DNA from: Pontibacter sp. SGAir0037
Lineage (GTDB): Bacteria; Bacteroidota; Bacteroidia; Cytophagales; Hymenobacteraceae
DNA: 64,000 nt
Reading direction: 5' to 3'
NCBI RefSeq assembly: GCF_005491705.1
Contig: NZ_CP028092.1
Coordinates: forward strand, 186,001-250,000
Below, piece by piece: positions 26,388-35,549 of the stretch. The first letter of the stretch is position 1; the number at the start of each line of letters is the position of its first letter. A program made the position numbers and the translations under genes. Under the pieces are notes generated by a model. The model did not search any database. It had not been told where the DNA came from and was given only the letters and a program-made list of their open reading frames with translations.

Positions 26388-27872
26388 ATGAAGTTTAATA
26401 AATATTTATTAGGATTAGGTTTAAGCTGTTCTCTGGTGCTTACGGCATGTGAGGATGTAATTGATCTGGAGCCTGAATTCCAGTTAGAAATAACGGATTC
26501 GTTTACTACTTTAGATGAGCATGAATACTCTCTTACCGGAACTTATGCTCGTCTGCGTGCTACAGCTTACTTTGGCACTGGCGCTCAGACAACGGGCACC
26601 TGGGCCTCTTTGCCTGATATGATGGGAGAGGACCTGGTACGTACATCAGAAGATTTATCGAACTGGGCTACACAGGTAAACTGGAATTATACAACAGATG
26701 AAAACGACCTTGAAGAAGCCTGGCTGGCAGCCTATGCTGTTGTACTTCAAGCCAACCTGACTTTGCAGAACATAGATCGCTTTGAGGCAGCTGAACCAGG
26801 ACGTGTGAATCGAATTAAAGGACAGGCACTGGCTTTAAGAGCCATGGCTCATTTTGATTTGCTGCGTTTCTGGGGCGAAAGCTACGACCGTAATTCAGAA
26901 GCAAAAGGCGTGCCTTATAAAACATCTGTCGATAAGTTTGACCTGCCCGCCCGTTTAACGGTTAGGCAGACATATGATAATATTTTTGCAGACCTGGAAG
27001 ACGCTGAAGAACTTTTAGGCAATGTTGACAGAGCTCTTAATAGCAGCACTAACAGAGCATATTTAGATCAGACTGCGGTAAAAGCTTTATTAGCAAGAGT
27101 AAATCTGTATGCAAAGCAATATGAAGCGGCTGAGACTTACGCAACGCAGGTAATAGAGGCAATACCACTTGCTACAAGAGATAATTTCTCCAGTGTGTGG
27201 CTGGATAATTACCCTGCTAATAGAGAAGTGATCTGGAAAGTTACATACAGTGCAGGTGAGGGCAGCCCGGCTACAGGCGTACATATCAGCAGTACAAACA
27301 GGAACAGGTTCAGGCCGTCAGTAGCTGTTATGGGACTCTATGACCAAGCAAATGATGTAAGATACACGTCTTATTTCAATACAAGATCTTTGGGAGATAA
27401 CACCAGAAGAATTGTGAATAAATTTGTGGGCCGTGGTACATCTATTACAGCCTTGTCGCAGGCAGCGGGTAGAAATATGGATAACCTGGTAGATTGGAAA
27501 ATTTTTAGAACCGGCGAAATGTACCTGATCCGGGCAGAGGCGAGAGCCATGCAGGGCGGTGCAAAATTATTAGCCGGGCTGTCTGATCTGAATGAGTTAA
27601 GGGCTGCCAGAATTGCTAACTACGTTCCTGCTCTTAACCTGACTCAACAGGGCTTACTTGATGCCATTGCCACTGAGCGCCGTAAGGAGTTGTTTGCAGA
27701 GGGACACAGATGGTTTGATATCAAAAGAACAACACGTTCAGTAACCAGAACAGAGTCTGATGCCACTACAACTATGTCGTTAGCTCCAGGTGCGCGTGAG
27801 TGGGCCTGGCCTGTTCCGCAGGGTGAAGTAGATGCCAATGCAAATTTAGAGCAGACAACAGGTTATAATTAA
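26388..27872 (+). CDS. SusD/RagB-family surface lipoprotein
   Basis: 494 residues with a lipoprotein signal (GLGLSCSLVLTAC, Cys at about 21). The SusD pattern is present: an N-terminal helical part with RIKGQALALRAMAHFDLLRFWG (in the region ~143-164), tetratricopeptide-like helices, and the C-terminal blocks EMYLIRAEARAMQGG and ATERRKELFAEGHRWFDIKR. It forms the lid of the SusC barrel and binds substrate at the cell surface. The last residues (WPVPQGEVDAN...) match the family end. A strong terminator follows, so the transcript seems to hold only these two genes. Confidence 0.95.
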   Translation: MKFNKYLLGLGLSCSLVLTACEDVIDLEPEFQLEITDSFTTLDEHEYSLTGTYARLRATAYFGTGAQTTGTWASLPDMMGEDLVRTSEDLSNWATQVNWNYTTDENDLEEAWLAAYAVVLQANLTLQNIDRFEAAEPGRVNRIKGQALALRAMAHFDLLRFWGESYDRNSEAKGVPYKTSVDKFDLPARLTVRQTYDNIFADLEDAEELLGNVDRALNSSTNRAYLDQTAVKALLARVNLYAKQYEAAETYATQVIEAIPLATRDNFSSVWLDNYPANREVIWKVTYSAGEGSPATGVHISSTNRNRFRPSVAVMGLYDQANDVRYTSYFNTRSLGDNTRRIVNKFVGRGTSITALSQAAGRNMDNLVDWKIFRTGEMYLIRAEARAMQGGAKLLAGLSDLNELRAARIANYVPALNLTQQGLLDAIATERRKELFAEGHRWFDIKRTTRSVTRTESDATTTMSLAPGAREWAWPVPQGEVDANANLEQTTGYN

Positions 27873-27888
27873 TAATAGCTTTTCTTTT

Positions 27889-27929
27889 AAAAAGAGTCCC
27901 TGGTCAGTAAGCGGCCAGGGACTCTTTTT
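27889..27929. terminator. Terminator after the susCD pair
   Basis: Perfect 15-bp stem (27889-27903 with 27915-27929) and T-run; lies between convergent genes and can serve both strands. Confidence 0.85.
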
Positions 27930-27941
27930 TCTTTCGGTTAC

Positions 27942-28544
27942 TCACATTACCCGCTCAAGCACACTTACTGCCAGAAAGCTGCTGCCACCCCGCCTGGTTA
28001 GCTTCCAGCCTTTGCGCAAGAGCTCCCTCCTGATAAAGTTGTTTAACAGGCCATGTGCCACCAGTACGGCAATTCCTTCCTGTTTGGCCTCCTGCGCCAG
28101 TACTGCAGCAGCACTTTTAGCACGTTGTCTGGCTTGTTTAAAGTTTTCGATGCCCGTACTGTTCAGTCCCATAAACCAAAGCATGCGCGCACTGAGGGTC
28201 CAGAGGTGAAGGGGCAAACGGAGGAGAGGCAGAGAAAAAATTTTGCGTTCGAATTCACGGAAGTTATGATCAATTATCAGCGGCACCCCGCTTCCGAAAA
28301 TAGCTTTTGCTGTGAGTTGTGAGCGGACTAAGGTGCTGCAATATACTTTCTTTACTCTCGTAAGCGGTAAGACCTGTTGTTGTAGTATAAAATCTTCTAT
28401 TGCTGCTGTGTCATAATCAGAGAGAAATTGCTTTGCGGCAGCGGCATTAAACCAACCGTTTTTAGAAACGGCAGGGCGTGCATGGCGAATGAGGTAGATG
28501 CTATCAGGAATGTTTGAGGAAGAATGTGAATAAATGCTTGTCAA
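27942..28544 (-). CDS. Histidine phosphatase (phosphoglycerate mutase-like) family protein
   Basis: 200 residues. The catalytic histidine is His21 in IYLIRHARPA, and the second active-site histidine is His164 in VLVAHGLLNNF. TLVRSQLTAKAIF (~71-83) is the usual arginine-bearing segment. These enzymes remove phosphate through a phosphohistidine; substrates vary from sugar phosphates to proteins. No signal peptide. It is 26 bases downstream of the GNAT gene on the same strand, so co-transcription is likely. Confidence 0.85.
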   Translation of the reverse strand: MTSIYSHSSSNIPDSIYLIRHARPAVSKNGWFNAAAAKQFLSDYDTAAIEDFILQQQVLPLTRVKKVYCSTLVRSQLTAKAIFGSGVPLIIDHNFREFERKIFSLPLLRLPLHLWTLSARMLWFMGLNSTGIENFKQARQRAKSAAAVLAQEAKQEGIAVLVAHGLLNNFIRRELLRKGWKLTRRGGSSFLAVSVLERVM

Positions 28545-28570
28545 TATAATGCTTTATTTGATGGTAAAAG

Positions 28571-29182
28571 CTATACGACATCTTGACTGAAGGAGGATAC
28601 AGTAAATCCTGTAAAAACTCTGCCTTTAATCTCTTCCCACTCCGGCCGCAGTATACTATAATAAATGGTATCCCGGCGGCGGCCATCGTGCATCTGGGTG
28701 TGGCTGCGGAGAGTGCCTTCTTCTGTTGCACCAAGTTTCAGCATGGCTTTCCGGGACCGCATGTTCAGTACATCCGTTTTTAGCTCTACCCGCTCGTACT
28801 CCAGCACCTCAAAAGCATAGTGCAGCAGCAAGAATTTACAATGCTTGTTTAAGCCACTGCCTCTGTAGTCTTTTCCCAGCCAGGTCCAGCCGATCTCCAG
28901 TCGCTTATCAGCCGGAGAGATGTTGCCATAGCTGGTGCTGCCTGCCAATGCACCTGTTGCCTTATCAATAATTACAAAAGCGTATCGGCGGCATTCCACT
29001 CTGTCGCTGACGTTCTGCTCACCCCACTTCTGGAGTTCTGCTTCCGAAGAAATTTTGCCGGGCATATAGCGCCAGATCTCCTCGTCCAGTGCCATAGCTT
29101 TTAGCTGCTCCAGGTCATTTAACTGAAAGGGGCGAAGTAATACCCGCTGGTCTTCTAATTGGATTGTTTCTGTAAAGTACAT
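28571..29182 (-). CDS. GNAT-family N-acetyltransferase (RimJ/RimL-like)
   Basis: 203 residues with the RimJ/RimL-type arrangement: LEDQRVLLRPFQLNDLEQL at the start, RRYAFVIIDKATGALAGSTSY (~65-85), LEIGWTWLGKDYRGSGLNKH (~92-112, acetyl-CoA loop) and LKTDVLNMRSRKAMLKLGATEEG (~138-160). It transfers an acetyl group from acetyl-CoA to an amine; the acceptor (protein N-terminus, antibiotic or metabolite) cannot be told. Start chosen at ATG 29182; it heads a two-gene unit with the histidine phosphatase. Confidence 0.87.
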   Translation of the reverse strand: MYFTETIQLEDQRVLLRPFQLNDLEQLKAMALDEEIWRYMPGKISSEAELQKWGEQNVSDRVECRRYAFVIIDKATGALAGSTSYGNISPADKRLEIGWTWLGKDYRGSGLNKHCKFLLLHYAFEVLEYERVELKTDVLNMRSRKAMLKLGATEEGTLRSHTQMHDGRRRDTIYYSILRPEWEEIKGRVFTGFTVSSFSQDVV

Positions 29183-29431
29183 GTCCTAAACATCAGGTGT
29201 GATGATGGGCTTATCAGGTGGCCTGGTTAAAACGGTACAGCCCGTTAGCCATCAATTTTAATTATTTTTTAATCCGGAGGTTCTTAAATAGCCAAAATAG
29301 CAAAATTAGGCGCTTTTATATATAGAGAATCAGCAGCATCTACAACCCTATTTGCCTGTCCTACGTTCTAGCTATCAAATTATGTAATTTAAATTCTAAT
29401 ATATAGAATTAAATTTTTATCAGATAATAAT

Positions 29432-30133
29432 TTGAAGATAGACGGTAGAAGAGCTCTTATTTCGGGAGGAGGATCAGGTATAGGATACGCTATTGCAAAA
29501 AAACTGACAGCGGCAGGTGCACGGGCAGCCGTCGCCGATATTTCCTTCACCGGAGAAGAGGAGCACATTTTTGATAAACATATCTGTGATGTCTCTTCCG
29601 GACCAGCTGTAGACACCCTTTTTGCAGAAGTTCGGCAAAGTATAGGTGCTCCCGATTTATTGGTGTGTTGCGCAGGCCGGGGTATACAGGAAAAGCTAAC
29701 AGAGGGCGACCCGCAAAAGTGGAGTGACGTTATTGATACTAATCTTTTGGGTGCACTTCGAATGGTTCGGGCCTTTGTGCCGGCTATGCTGGAGGCAGGA
29801 AAGGGAGATGTGGTATTTGTTTCGTCGGTGGCTGCTCACAAGCCCCATACCTACGGCGGCGTTTATGCGGCCACCAAAGCTGCGCTGGAAGTTGTAGCCG
29901 AAACACTCCGGCTGGAGGTATTGCCCTCCGTTCGTGTAACCGTGGTGGCACCGGGAGTAACCGATACTAATTTCTTTAAGAATACAATTTCAGGATTCCA
30001 GACGGCTGAGTCGATTGGTTATGGTGCTGTTTCACCCGATGAGGTGGCAGATGCTGTACTTTTTGCCCTGAGCCAGCCGCAGGGAGTTTCGCTTAATCAT
30101 ATAACGATCAGACCTACAGGTCAGCCATTTTAA
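29432..30133 (+). CDS. Short-chain dehydrogenase/reductase (SDR)
   Basis: 233 residues read from a TTG start (29432); no in-frame ATG lies upstream and the family N-terminus begins here. The Rossmann glycine motif is GGGSGIG (residues 12-18), the catalytic serine is at 131-132 and the YxxxK pair is Tyr145/Lys149. Classical SDRs oxidise or reduce hydroxyl/keto groups with NAD(P). It is the first gene of a 12.6-kb single-direction run of sugar-modifying and glycosyltransferase genes, with 27 bases to the next, so its substrate may be a sugar or the acceptor made there. Confidence 0.85.
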   Translation: MKIDGRRALISGGGSGIGYAIAKKLTAAGARAAVADISFTGEEEHIFDKHICDVSSGPAVDTLFAEVRQSIGAPDLLVCCAGRGIQEKLTEGDPQKWSDVIDTNLLGALRMVRAFVPAMLEAGKGDVVFVSSVAAHKPHTYGGVYAATKAALEVVAETLRLEVLPSVRVTVVAPGVTDTNFFKNTISGFQTAESIGYGAVSPDEVADAVLFALSQPQGVSLNHITIRPTGQPF

Positions 30134-30160
30134 ATTGTAATTCACACACGTAGACAAACT

Positions 30161-31279
30161 ATGATAAAGAAGATTCTGATAACAGGTGGTGCAGGTTTTA
30201 TTGGTTCTCACTTAGCCGACGAGCTTTTAAGCCAGGGTTATGAAGTAAGAGCTTTAGACAATCTTTCGGAACAGGTGCATGGGAAAGACTGCACGAGGCC
30301 GGAGTACCTGCACGATGAGGTAGAGCTGATGGTGGGGGACGTACGAAACCCGGATGATGTGGCAAAGGCACTGGAGGGCGTTGATGCTGTATTCCATTTT
30401 GCAGCCATGGTGGGAGTAGGCCAGAGTATGTATGAGATTAAAGAGTATACCGATGTAAATAACATGGGTACAGCGGTACTGCTGGAGGCACTCATCAAGC
30501 ATCCGGTGAAAAAGCTGGTTGTAGCCAGCAGCATGAGCATCTACGGCGAAGGCCTGTATAAGAACGAAGCCGGCGAACTGGTAACAGCCAGCGAGCGTGG
30601 CCTGGAGCAACTCAAAGCAGCCGACTGGGAACTATACGATGCACAGGGAGGCAAGCTACAGCCTGTCGCCACATCAGAATCAAAAGCACCTTGTCTGTCG
30701 TCGGTGTATGCGCTTTCTAAATACGACCAGGAGCGCCTTTGCCTGATGGTGGGCCGTGCCTATAATATTCCGACCGTAGCCATGCGCTTCTTTAATGTGT
30801 ATGGCACACGCCAGGCACTGTCTAACCCTTATACAGGGGTGCTGGCTATTTTTGCATCGCGCCTGCTCAACAATAACTCGCCTATGATTTTTGAAGACGG
30901 TTACCAGCAGCGTGACTTTGTGCATGTGCGCGATGTGGCTTTAGCCTGCCGGTTAGCGATGGAGAAAGACGAAGCCAACGGCAACGTTTTTAACGTAGGC
31001 AGCGGCAACAACTATACTATCCGTGAGATTGCCGAACGATTGGCAAACGTGATGGACAAACAGCATCTGGCACCGGAAGTAACAGGTAAATACAGAGTAG
31101 GTGATATCCGCCATTGCTATGCCGATGTCTCTCTTGCCAAAGAGGTGCTCGGATTTTACCCGCAGGTAGAATTTAACAGCGGACTCGAAGAACTGGCTGC
31201 GTGGCTGGAGGGGCAGATTGCATACGACCGTGTGAACGAGGCAAGCGCAGAATTAGCTGCACGAGGCCTGACGGTATAA
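30161..31279 (+). CDS. NAD-dependent nucleotide-sugar epimerase/dehydratase
   Basis: 372 residues of the extended SDR type. NAD-binding GGAGFIG is at 9-15; the catalytic pair is Tyr183/Lys187 in SSVYALSKYDQ; MRFFNVYGTRQALSNPYTGV and GYQQRDFVHVRDVA are sugar-nucleotide-binding blocks. It resembles dTDP-L-rhamnose 4-epimerase and related dTDP/UDP-sugar epimerases. An unusual stretch at ~128-172 between the SSMSIYG and SSVYALSK blocks is longer than in simple GalE proteins. Role inferred: makes a sugar donor for the glycosyltransferases downstream. Confidence 0.85.
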   Translation: MIKKILITGGAGFIGSHLADELLSQGYEVRALDNLSEQVHGKDCTRPEYLHDEVELMVGDVRNPDDVAKALEGVDAVFHFAAMVGVGQSMYEIKEYTDVNNMGTAVLLEALIKHPVKKLVVASSMSIYGEGLYKNEAGELVTASERGLEQLKAADWELYDAQGGKLQPVATSESKAPCLSSVYALSKYDQERLCLMVGRAYNIPTVAMRFFNVYGTRQALSNPYTGVLAIFASRLLNNNSPMIFEDGYQQRDFVHVRDVALACRLAMEKDEANGNVFNVGSGNNYTIREIAERLANVMDKQHLAPEVTGKYRVGDIRHCYADVSLAKEVLGFYPQVEFNSGLEELAAWLEGQIAYDRVNEASAELAARGLTV

Positions 31280-31322
31280 GCGTTTAATTTTCTCCAACAA
31301 CCAAATTAGCACTTCAAAGAGA

Positions 31323-33377
31323 ATGGATAATATAATTGAAAATAAAAGAGTAGTTCCCACACTAGGCGTTGTAGAATGGTTTCGGCCAGGTGAGCATGAG
31401 CGCGTATTGCAGGTGCTCAACGACCTGAAAGAGCTGGGCGTAACACATCTGCGCACAGGTGTCTCCTGGGCCGACTATTACACTGAAAACGGCAAGGACT
31501 GGTACAACTGGCTTGTGCCTACTATTGCCAAAGAAGTTACACTGTTGCCTTGCTTCCTGTACACACCGCCTTCGATAGGTGAAAAGCCCAGAACATCTTC
31601 CCCGCCCAAAAATAAAAAGGCTTATGCTGATTTCCTGGATGTGTTTATAACAGACCATGGGCAGCACTTTGAGTGGGTAGAGCTGTGGAACGAGCCAAAC
31701 AACAAGGTAGAGTACGACTTTACCATGGACTATGGTTGGAACAAGTTTGCCGAAATGGTAGGCGGAGCAGCATACTGGTGTAAGCAACGTGGCAAGAAAA
31801 CATTGTTGGGTGGCATGAGCCCAATCGACCCGAACTGGCTGCACATGATGTTTGAGCGTGGCGTTATGCAGTATATCGATGCCGTAGGTATACACGGTTT
31901 CCCGGAAGTGTTCGACCAGCAATGGGACGGATGGGAAGCCAATGTGCAGGCGGTACGTGAGGTGCTGAATACCTTCGGCTCTAAGGCAGAGCTTTGGATA
32001 ACCGAGGCTGGTTTTTCTACCTGGCAATATGATGAGTACAAGCAGTTGCAGGAGTTTCAGCTGGCTTTACAGGCCGATGTAGATCGTGTATACTGGTATG
32101 CCGTGCGTAACCTGGATGAGAAAGAACCTACGGTATCAGGCTTTCACCTGGATGAACGGGAATATCATTTCGGATTAAAACATTTTGACGGTACACCAAA
32201 GCTGCTGTACAGGCTGATAGCCAAGTATGGCGTGGAAGGGCTACATGATTTAAACCACATTGAACGCACTTTAGGTGCTGATGCGGTAGAGCCTTATACA
32301 TTAATTACAGGCGGATCCGGCTTTGTGGGTACTAACCTGGCCAAACGCCTGCTCGAAGAGGGCAAGCGGGTGCTGGTGTTCGATAACCTTTCCCGTGACG
32401 GTGTGGAGCGAAACCTGCAATGGTTGCAGGAAACCTATGGCGACAAGCTGGAGGTGTACGTGGGCGATATCCGCGACATCCATACGGTACGAAAAGTGAT
32501 GAAACACGCAGAAGCTGTTTTCCATTTCGCGGCGCAGGTTGCTGTCACCACTTCTTTGGATCTGCCAATTCCCGACTTCGAAATTAATGCGAGAGGCATT
32601 ATCAACGTGCTGGAAGCCATACGCGAACGCGATAATCCGCCACCGCTGGTATTTACCTCAACCAACAAAGTATACGGTGGATTAGAAGACCTTACCTTTA
32701 TTTCCAACGGTTCCCGCTATTATCCTGCTGATAATACCATCAAAGAAAATGGCATAAGCGAGGCCCGTCCGCTCGACTTTCACAGTCCGTATGGCTGCTC
32801 AAAAGGTGCAGCTGATCAGTATGTGGTAGACTATGCCCGTACCTATAACTTGCCGGCTGTTGTGTTCCGCATGAGCTGCATCTATGGCCCGCACCAGTAC
32901 GGCAACGAAGACCAGGGATGGGTGGCGCATTTTGCTATCAGAGCTATCGAGAACCAGCCGGTAAATATTTACGGCGATGGCAAGCAGGTACGTGATATCC
33001 TGTTTGTGGAGGACCTGGTAGACGCTTTTCTGCTGGCCCAGGAGCACATGCCACACATCTCAGGGCAGGCCTTTAACATTGGCGGCGGACCGACAAACAC
33101 GGTAAGTCTGCTGGAACTCCTGAAAACCATTGGCAAGTACAGAGGTAAGGAAATTCCCTTGTCGTTCGGCGACTGGCGACCAGGCGATCAGCATTACTAT
33201 GTGTCTGATATCCGTAAGTTCCAGCAGGCCACAGGCTGGTATCCGAAGCATAATGTGCAGCAGGGCGTAGCCAAGCTATACCAGTGGCTGTGCGAGAACC
33301 GCGGGCTGGAAGTTCCGTTTACACTCCATTCTGAAATTGAATTCGAAGAACCTGTTAAAAAAGTAGCAGTAGCCTAA
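31323..33377 (+). CDS. Fusion: glycoside-hydrolase-like domain + nucleotide-sugar epimerase
   Basis: 684 residues in one uninterrupted frame. Residues 1-~310 look like a clan-A (TIM-barrel) glycosidase: Glu124 in ELWNEPNN fits the acid/base and Glu228 in LWITEAGFSTW fits the nucleophile, with HGFPEVFD between. Residues ~325-684 are an extended SDR: GGSGFVG (330-336), TSTNKVYG (445-452) and Tyr490/Lys494 in SPYGCSKGAADQY. This half resembles CDP-paratose/tyvelose 2-epimerases. The combination suggests an enzyme that handles one sugar as both glycoside and nucleotide, or a glycosidase fold reused for binding; that is inference. The stop overlaps the next gene's ATG by one base. Confidence 0.85.
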   Translation: MDNIIENKRVVPTLGVVEWFRPGEHERVLQVLNDLKELGVTHLRTGVSWADYYTENGKDWYNWLVPTIAKEVTLLPCFLYTPPSIGEKPRTSSPPKNKKAYADFLDVFITDHGQHFEWVELWNEPNNKVEYDFTMDYGWNKFAEMVGGAAYWCKQRGKKTLLGGMSPIDPNWLHMMFERGVMQYIDAVGIHGFPEVFDQQWDGWEANVQAVREVLNTFGSKAELWITEAGFSTWQYDEYKQLQEFQLALQADVDRVYWYAVRNLDEKEPTVSGFHLDEREYHFGLKHFDGTPKLLYRLIAKYGVEGLHDLNHIERTLGADAVEPYTLITGGSGFVGTNLAKRLLEEGKRVLVFDNLSRDGVERNLQWLQETYGDKLEVYVGDIRDIHTVRKVMKHAEAVFHFAAQVAVTTSLDLPIPDFEINARGIINVLEAIRERDNPPPLVFTSTNKVYGGLEDLTFISNGSRYYPADNTIKENGISEARPLDFHSPYGCSKGAADQYVVDYARTYNLPAVVFRMSCIYGPHQYGNEDQGWVAHFAIRAIENQPVNIYGDGKQVRDILFVEDLVDAFLLAQEHMPHISGQAFNIGGGPTNTVSLLELLKTIGKYRGKEIPLSFGDWRPGDQHYYVSDIRKFQQATGWYPKHNVQQGVAKLYQWLCENRGLEVPFTLHSEIEFEEPVKKVAVA

Positions 33378-34390
33378 TGCAAGAAACGCTTCTATCTCAA
33401 AAAAAATCAGCAGCTAACACCCTGGCTGTTGATATCATGCAAGCAGCTGTTATTACAGCACCCAAAACAATTGAAGTACAAGAAGTAAAGCTGCCTGAGC
33501 CTCAGGCGGGGCAGGTGCGCCTGAAACTGGAAGGCTGCGGCCTTTGCGCCTCCAGCATTCCGGTGTGGGAAGGCCGTGAGTGGTTTTCTTATCCTGTAGA
33601 AGCAGGTAATCCCGGCCACGAAGGCTGGGGTATAGTAGATGCCGTGGGCGAGGGAGTAGACAATGTAGCGGTAGGCGACCGTGTGGCTGCCCTGTCGTAC
33701 AAATCTTATGCGGCGTACGATCTGGCAGATGCCGATAAAGTGGTAAAGCTGCCTGCTGCCCTGGCTGGCAAACCTTTTCCGGGCGAGCCTCTGGGCTGCG
33801 CCATGAACATCTTTAAGCGTAGCGATATTGCAGCAGGACAAACAGTAGCCATTTTAGGCATCGGTTTTCTGGGAGCTTTGCTGGTACAACTAGCCAAGCA
33901 CGCAGGAGCCAGGGTAATTGCTATTTCGAAGCGCGAATTCTCTTTAGAGATGGCAAAGGAGTGCGGTGCTGATGAGCTTATCCTGATGGATGATCACTAT
34001 AAAATAATTCAGAAAGTGAGTGAGCTTACCAACGGAACATTCTGCGATCGCGTAGTAGAGTGCACTGGTAAAGAATGGCCGCTGAACCTGTCTGGTGAGC
34101 TAACCAGAGAGCGTGGTAAGTTAATTATTGCAGGTTTCCACCAGGACGGCATGCGGCAGGTAAATATCCAGCTCTGGAACTGGCGCGGATTAGATGTAAT
34201 CAACGCACACGAGCGTGACCCGCAGGAGTATATCAAAGGTATACAAGCAGCCGTAGAGGCGGTAGAAAATGGTGTACTGAAGCCAGAACCACTCTATACA
34301 CACAGCTTTACTTTAGAAGAAATCAACGAAGCTTTTAACAGCTTAACAAGCCGAACCGACGGTTTTGTAAAAGCCCTTATCACCTTTTAG
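33377..34390 (+). CDS. MDR-family (zinc alcohol dehydrogenase-like) oxidoreductase
   Basis: 337 residues if started at ATG 33377, which overlaps the previous stop by one base. ATG 33437 (MQAAVITAPK) is closer to the usual family N-terminus and is a real alternative. Catalytic-zinc residues appear as the cysteine in GCGLCASS (~51-58) and His-Glu in GNPGHEGWG (~76-84). The nucleotide-binding motif is GIGFLGALLVQLA (~155-167). The four-cysteine structural zinc loop is missing, as in some sugar-alcohol dehydrogenases. In this operon it could oxidise or reduce a sugar or cyclitol. Two bases separate it from the next gene. Confidence 0.85.
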   Translation: MQETLLSQKKSAANTLAVDIMQAAVITAPKTIEVQEVKLPEPQAGQVRLKLEGCGLCASSIPVWEGREWFSYPVEAGNPGHEGWGIVDAVGEGVDNVAVGDRVAALSYKSYAAYDLADADKVVKLPAALAGKPFPGEPLGCAMNIFKRSDIAAGQTVAILGIGFLGALLVQLAKHAGARVIAISKREFSLEMAKECGADELILMDDHYKIIQKVSELTNGTFCDRVVECTGKEWPLNLSGELTRERGKLIIAGFHQDGMRQVNIQLWNWRGLDVINAHERDPQEYIKGIQAAVEAVENGVLKPEPLYTHSFTLEEINEAFNSLTSRTDGFVKALITF

Positions 34391-34392
34391 CC

Positions 34393-35442
34393 ATGGAAGA
34401 AACAGTACTCGACAAACAAAACATAGCCGAAGAAATCACTCTGAAACCAGCAGGCAGAAAGCCTAAGTTAGGCTTCTTGGGTGTTGGCTGGATTGGCCGC
34501 AACCGCATGGAAGTTATTTCTAACAGTGGAGCAGGAGAAGTGGTGTGTATTTCTGATGTTACTTCACACAATCTGGAAGAAGCCATTAAATCGGTGCCAA
34601 CCGCTAAAACAGCTGGCTCTTTAGAGAGTATACTGGAGCAGGATGAGATCGAGGGAGTAGTTATTGCGACACCAAGTGCTTTCCATGCCGAACAAACAAG
34701 GCTTTCGCTGGAAGCAGGAAAATCTGTTTTCTGCCAAAAGCCGCTTGGCCGGAACGTAGAAGAAACAAGGCGTGTGGTGGAGACGGCGCGTCAGCAAAAC
34801 AAACTACTGTATGTGGATTTGTCGTACCGCCATACCAATGCGATGCAGGAGGTATATAAAGTGGTGCAGAGCGGTGAGCTGGGCCATATTTACGCTGTAG
34901 AACTGGTATTCCATAATGCTTATGGGCCTGATAAAGCCTGGTTTTACGAGCCAAAGCTTTCGGGCGGGGGCTGTGTAATAGACCTGGGCGTGCACCTGGT
35001 AGACCTGGCGCTGTGGAGCCTGAATTTTCCGGGTGTGAAAGATGTGAAAAGCTTTTTGTTTGCCAAAGGAAAACCAATTTCTATGGCAGAAGGCAAGGTA
35101 GAAGATTATGCTACGGCCAGTATTGCACTCGAAACAGGTACTCACATGCAGTTAAGTTGCTCCTGGAATCTGCCTGCCGGTCAGGAAGCCATTATCAGTG
35201 CCACATTTTATGGAACAGAGGGCGGTGTCGCTCTGAAAAATATAAACGGTTCATTTTACGATTTTGTAGCTGAGCGCTATTATGGCACTAAAACCGAACG
35301 CCTTAGCTCACCGCCAGACGACTGGTCGGGCAGAGCAGGTGTGGTTTGGGCCGAGCGACTTGTCAGCGGCGAAGGATTCAGCGAGGAGGCAGAAGAATTT
35401 GTGAAAGTAGCAGAAGTTCTGGATAAAATTTACGGGAGGTAG
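34393..35442 (+). CDS. Gfo/Idh/MocA-family oxidoreductase
   Basis: 349 residues. The NAD-binding motif GVGWIGRNRM lies at ~31-40 after an N-terminal extension of ~25 residues. The family's EKP-type motif is here CQKPLGRN (~113-120), and the C-terminal domain contains GGCVIDLGVHLVDLALW (~197-213), including the histidine that is catalytic in family members. Such enzymes act on sugars, inositols or nucleotide sugars. Only 2 bases separate it from the MDR gene, so the two redox enzymes are tightly coupled and probably act on the same intermediate. Confidence 0.87.
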   Translation: MEETVLDKQNIAEEITLKPAGRKPKLGFLGVGWIGRNRMEVISNSGAGEVVCISDVTSHNLEEAIKSVPTAKTAGSLESILEQDEIEGVVIATPSAFHAEQTRLSLEAGKSVFCQKPLGRNVEETRRVVETARQQNKLLYVDLSYRHTNAMQEVYKVVQSGELGHIYAVELVFHNAYGPDKAWFYEPKLSGGGCVIDLGVHLVDLALWSLNFPGVKDVKSFLFAKGKPISMAEGKVEDYATASIALETGTHMQLSCSWNLPAGQEAIISATFYGTEGGVALKNINGSFYDFVAERYYGTKTERLSSPPDDWSGRAGVVWAERLVSGEGFSEEAEEFVKVAEVLDKIYGR

Positions 35443-35549
35443 TTCGATTTGAGAATTTGAGGATGTAGAGATGAGCAGATGGAATGTACAACATCTGATA
35501 CTTCCCGAATCTGAAAATTGGATCGAATGTACCTTAATAGGAAAGAAAA

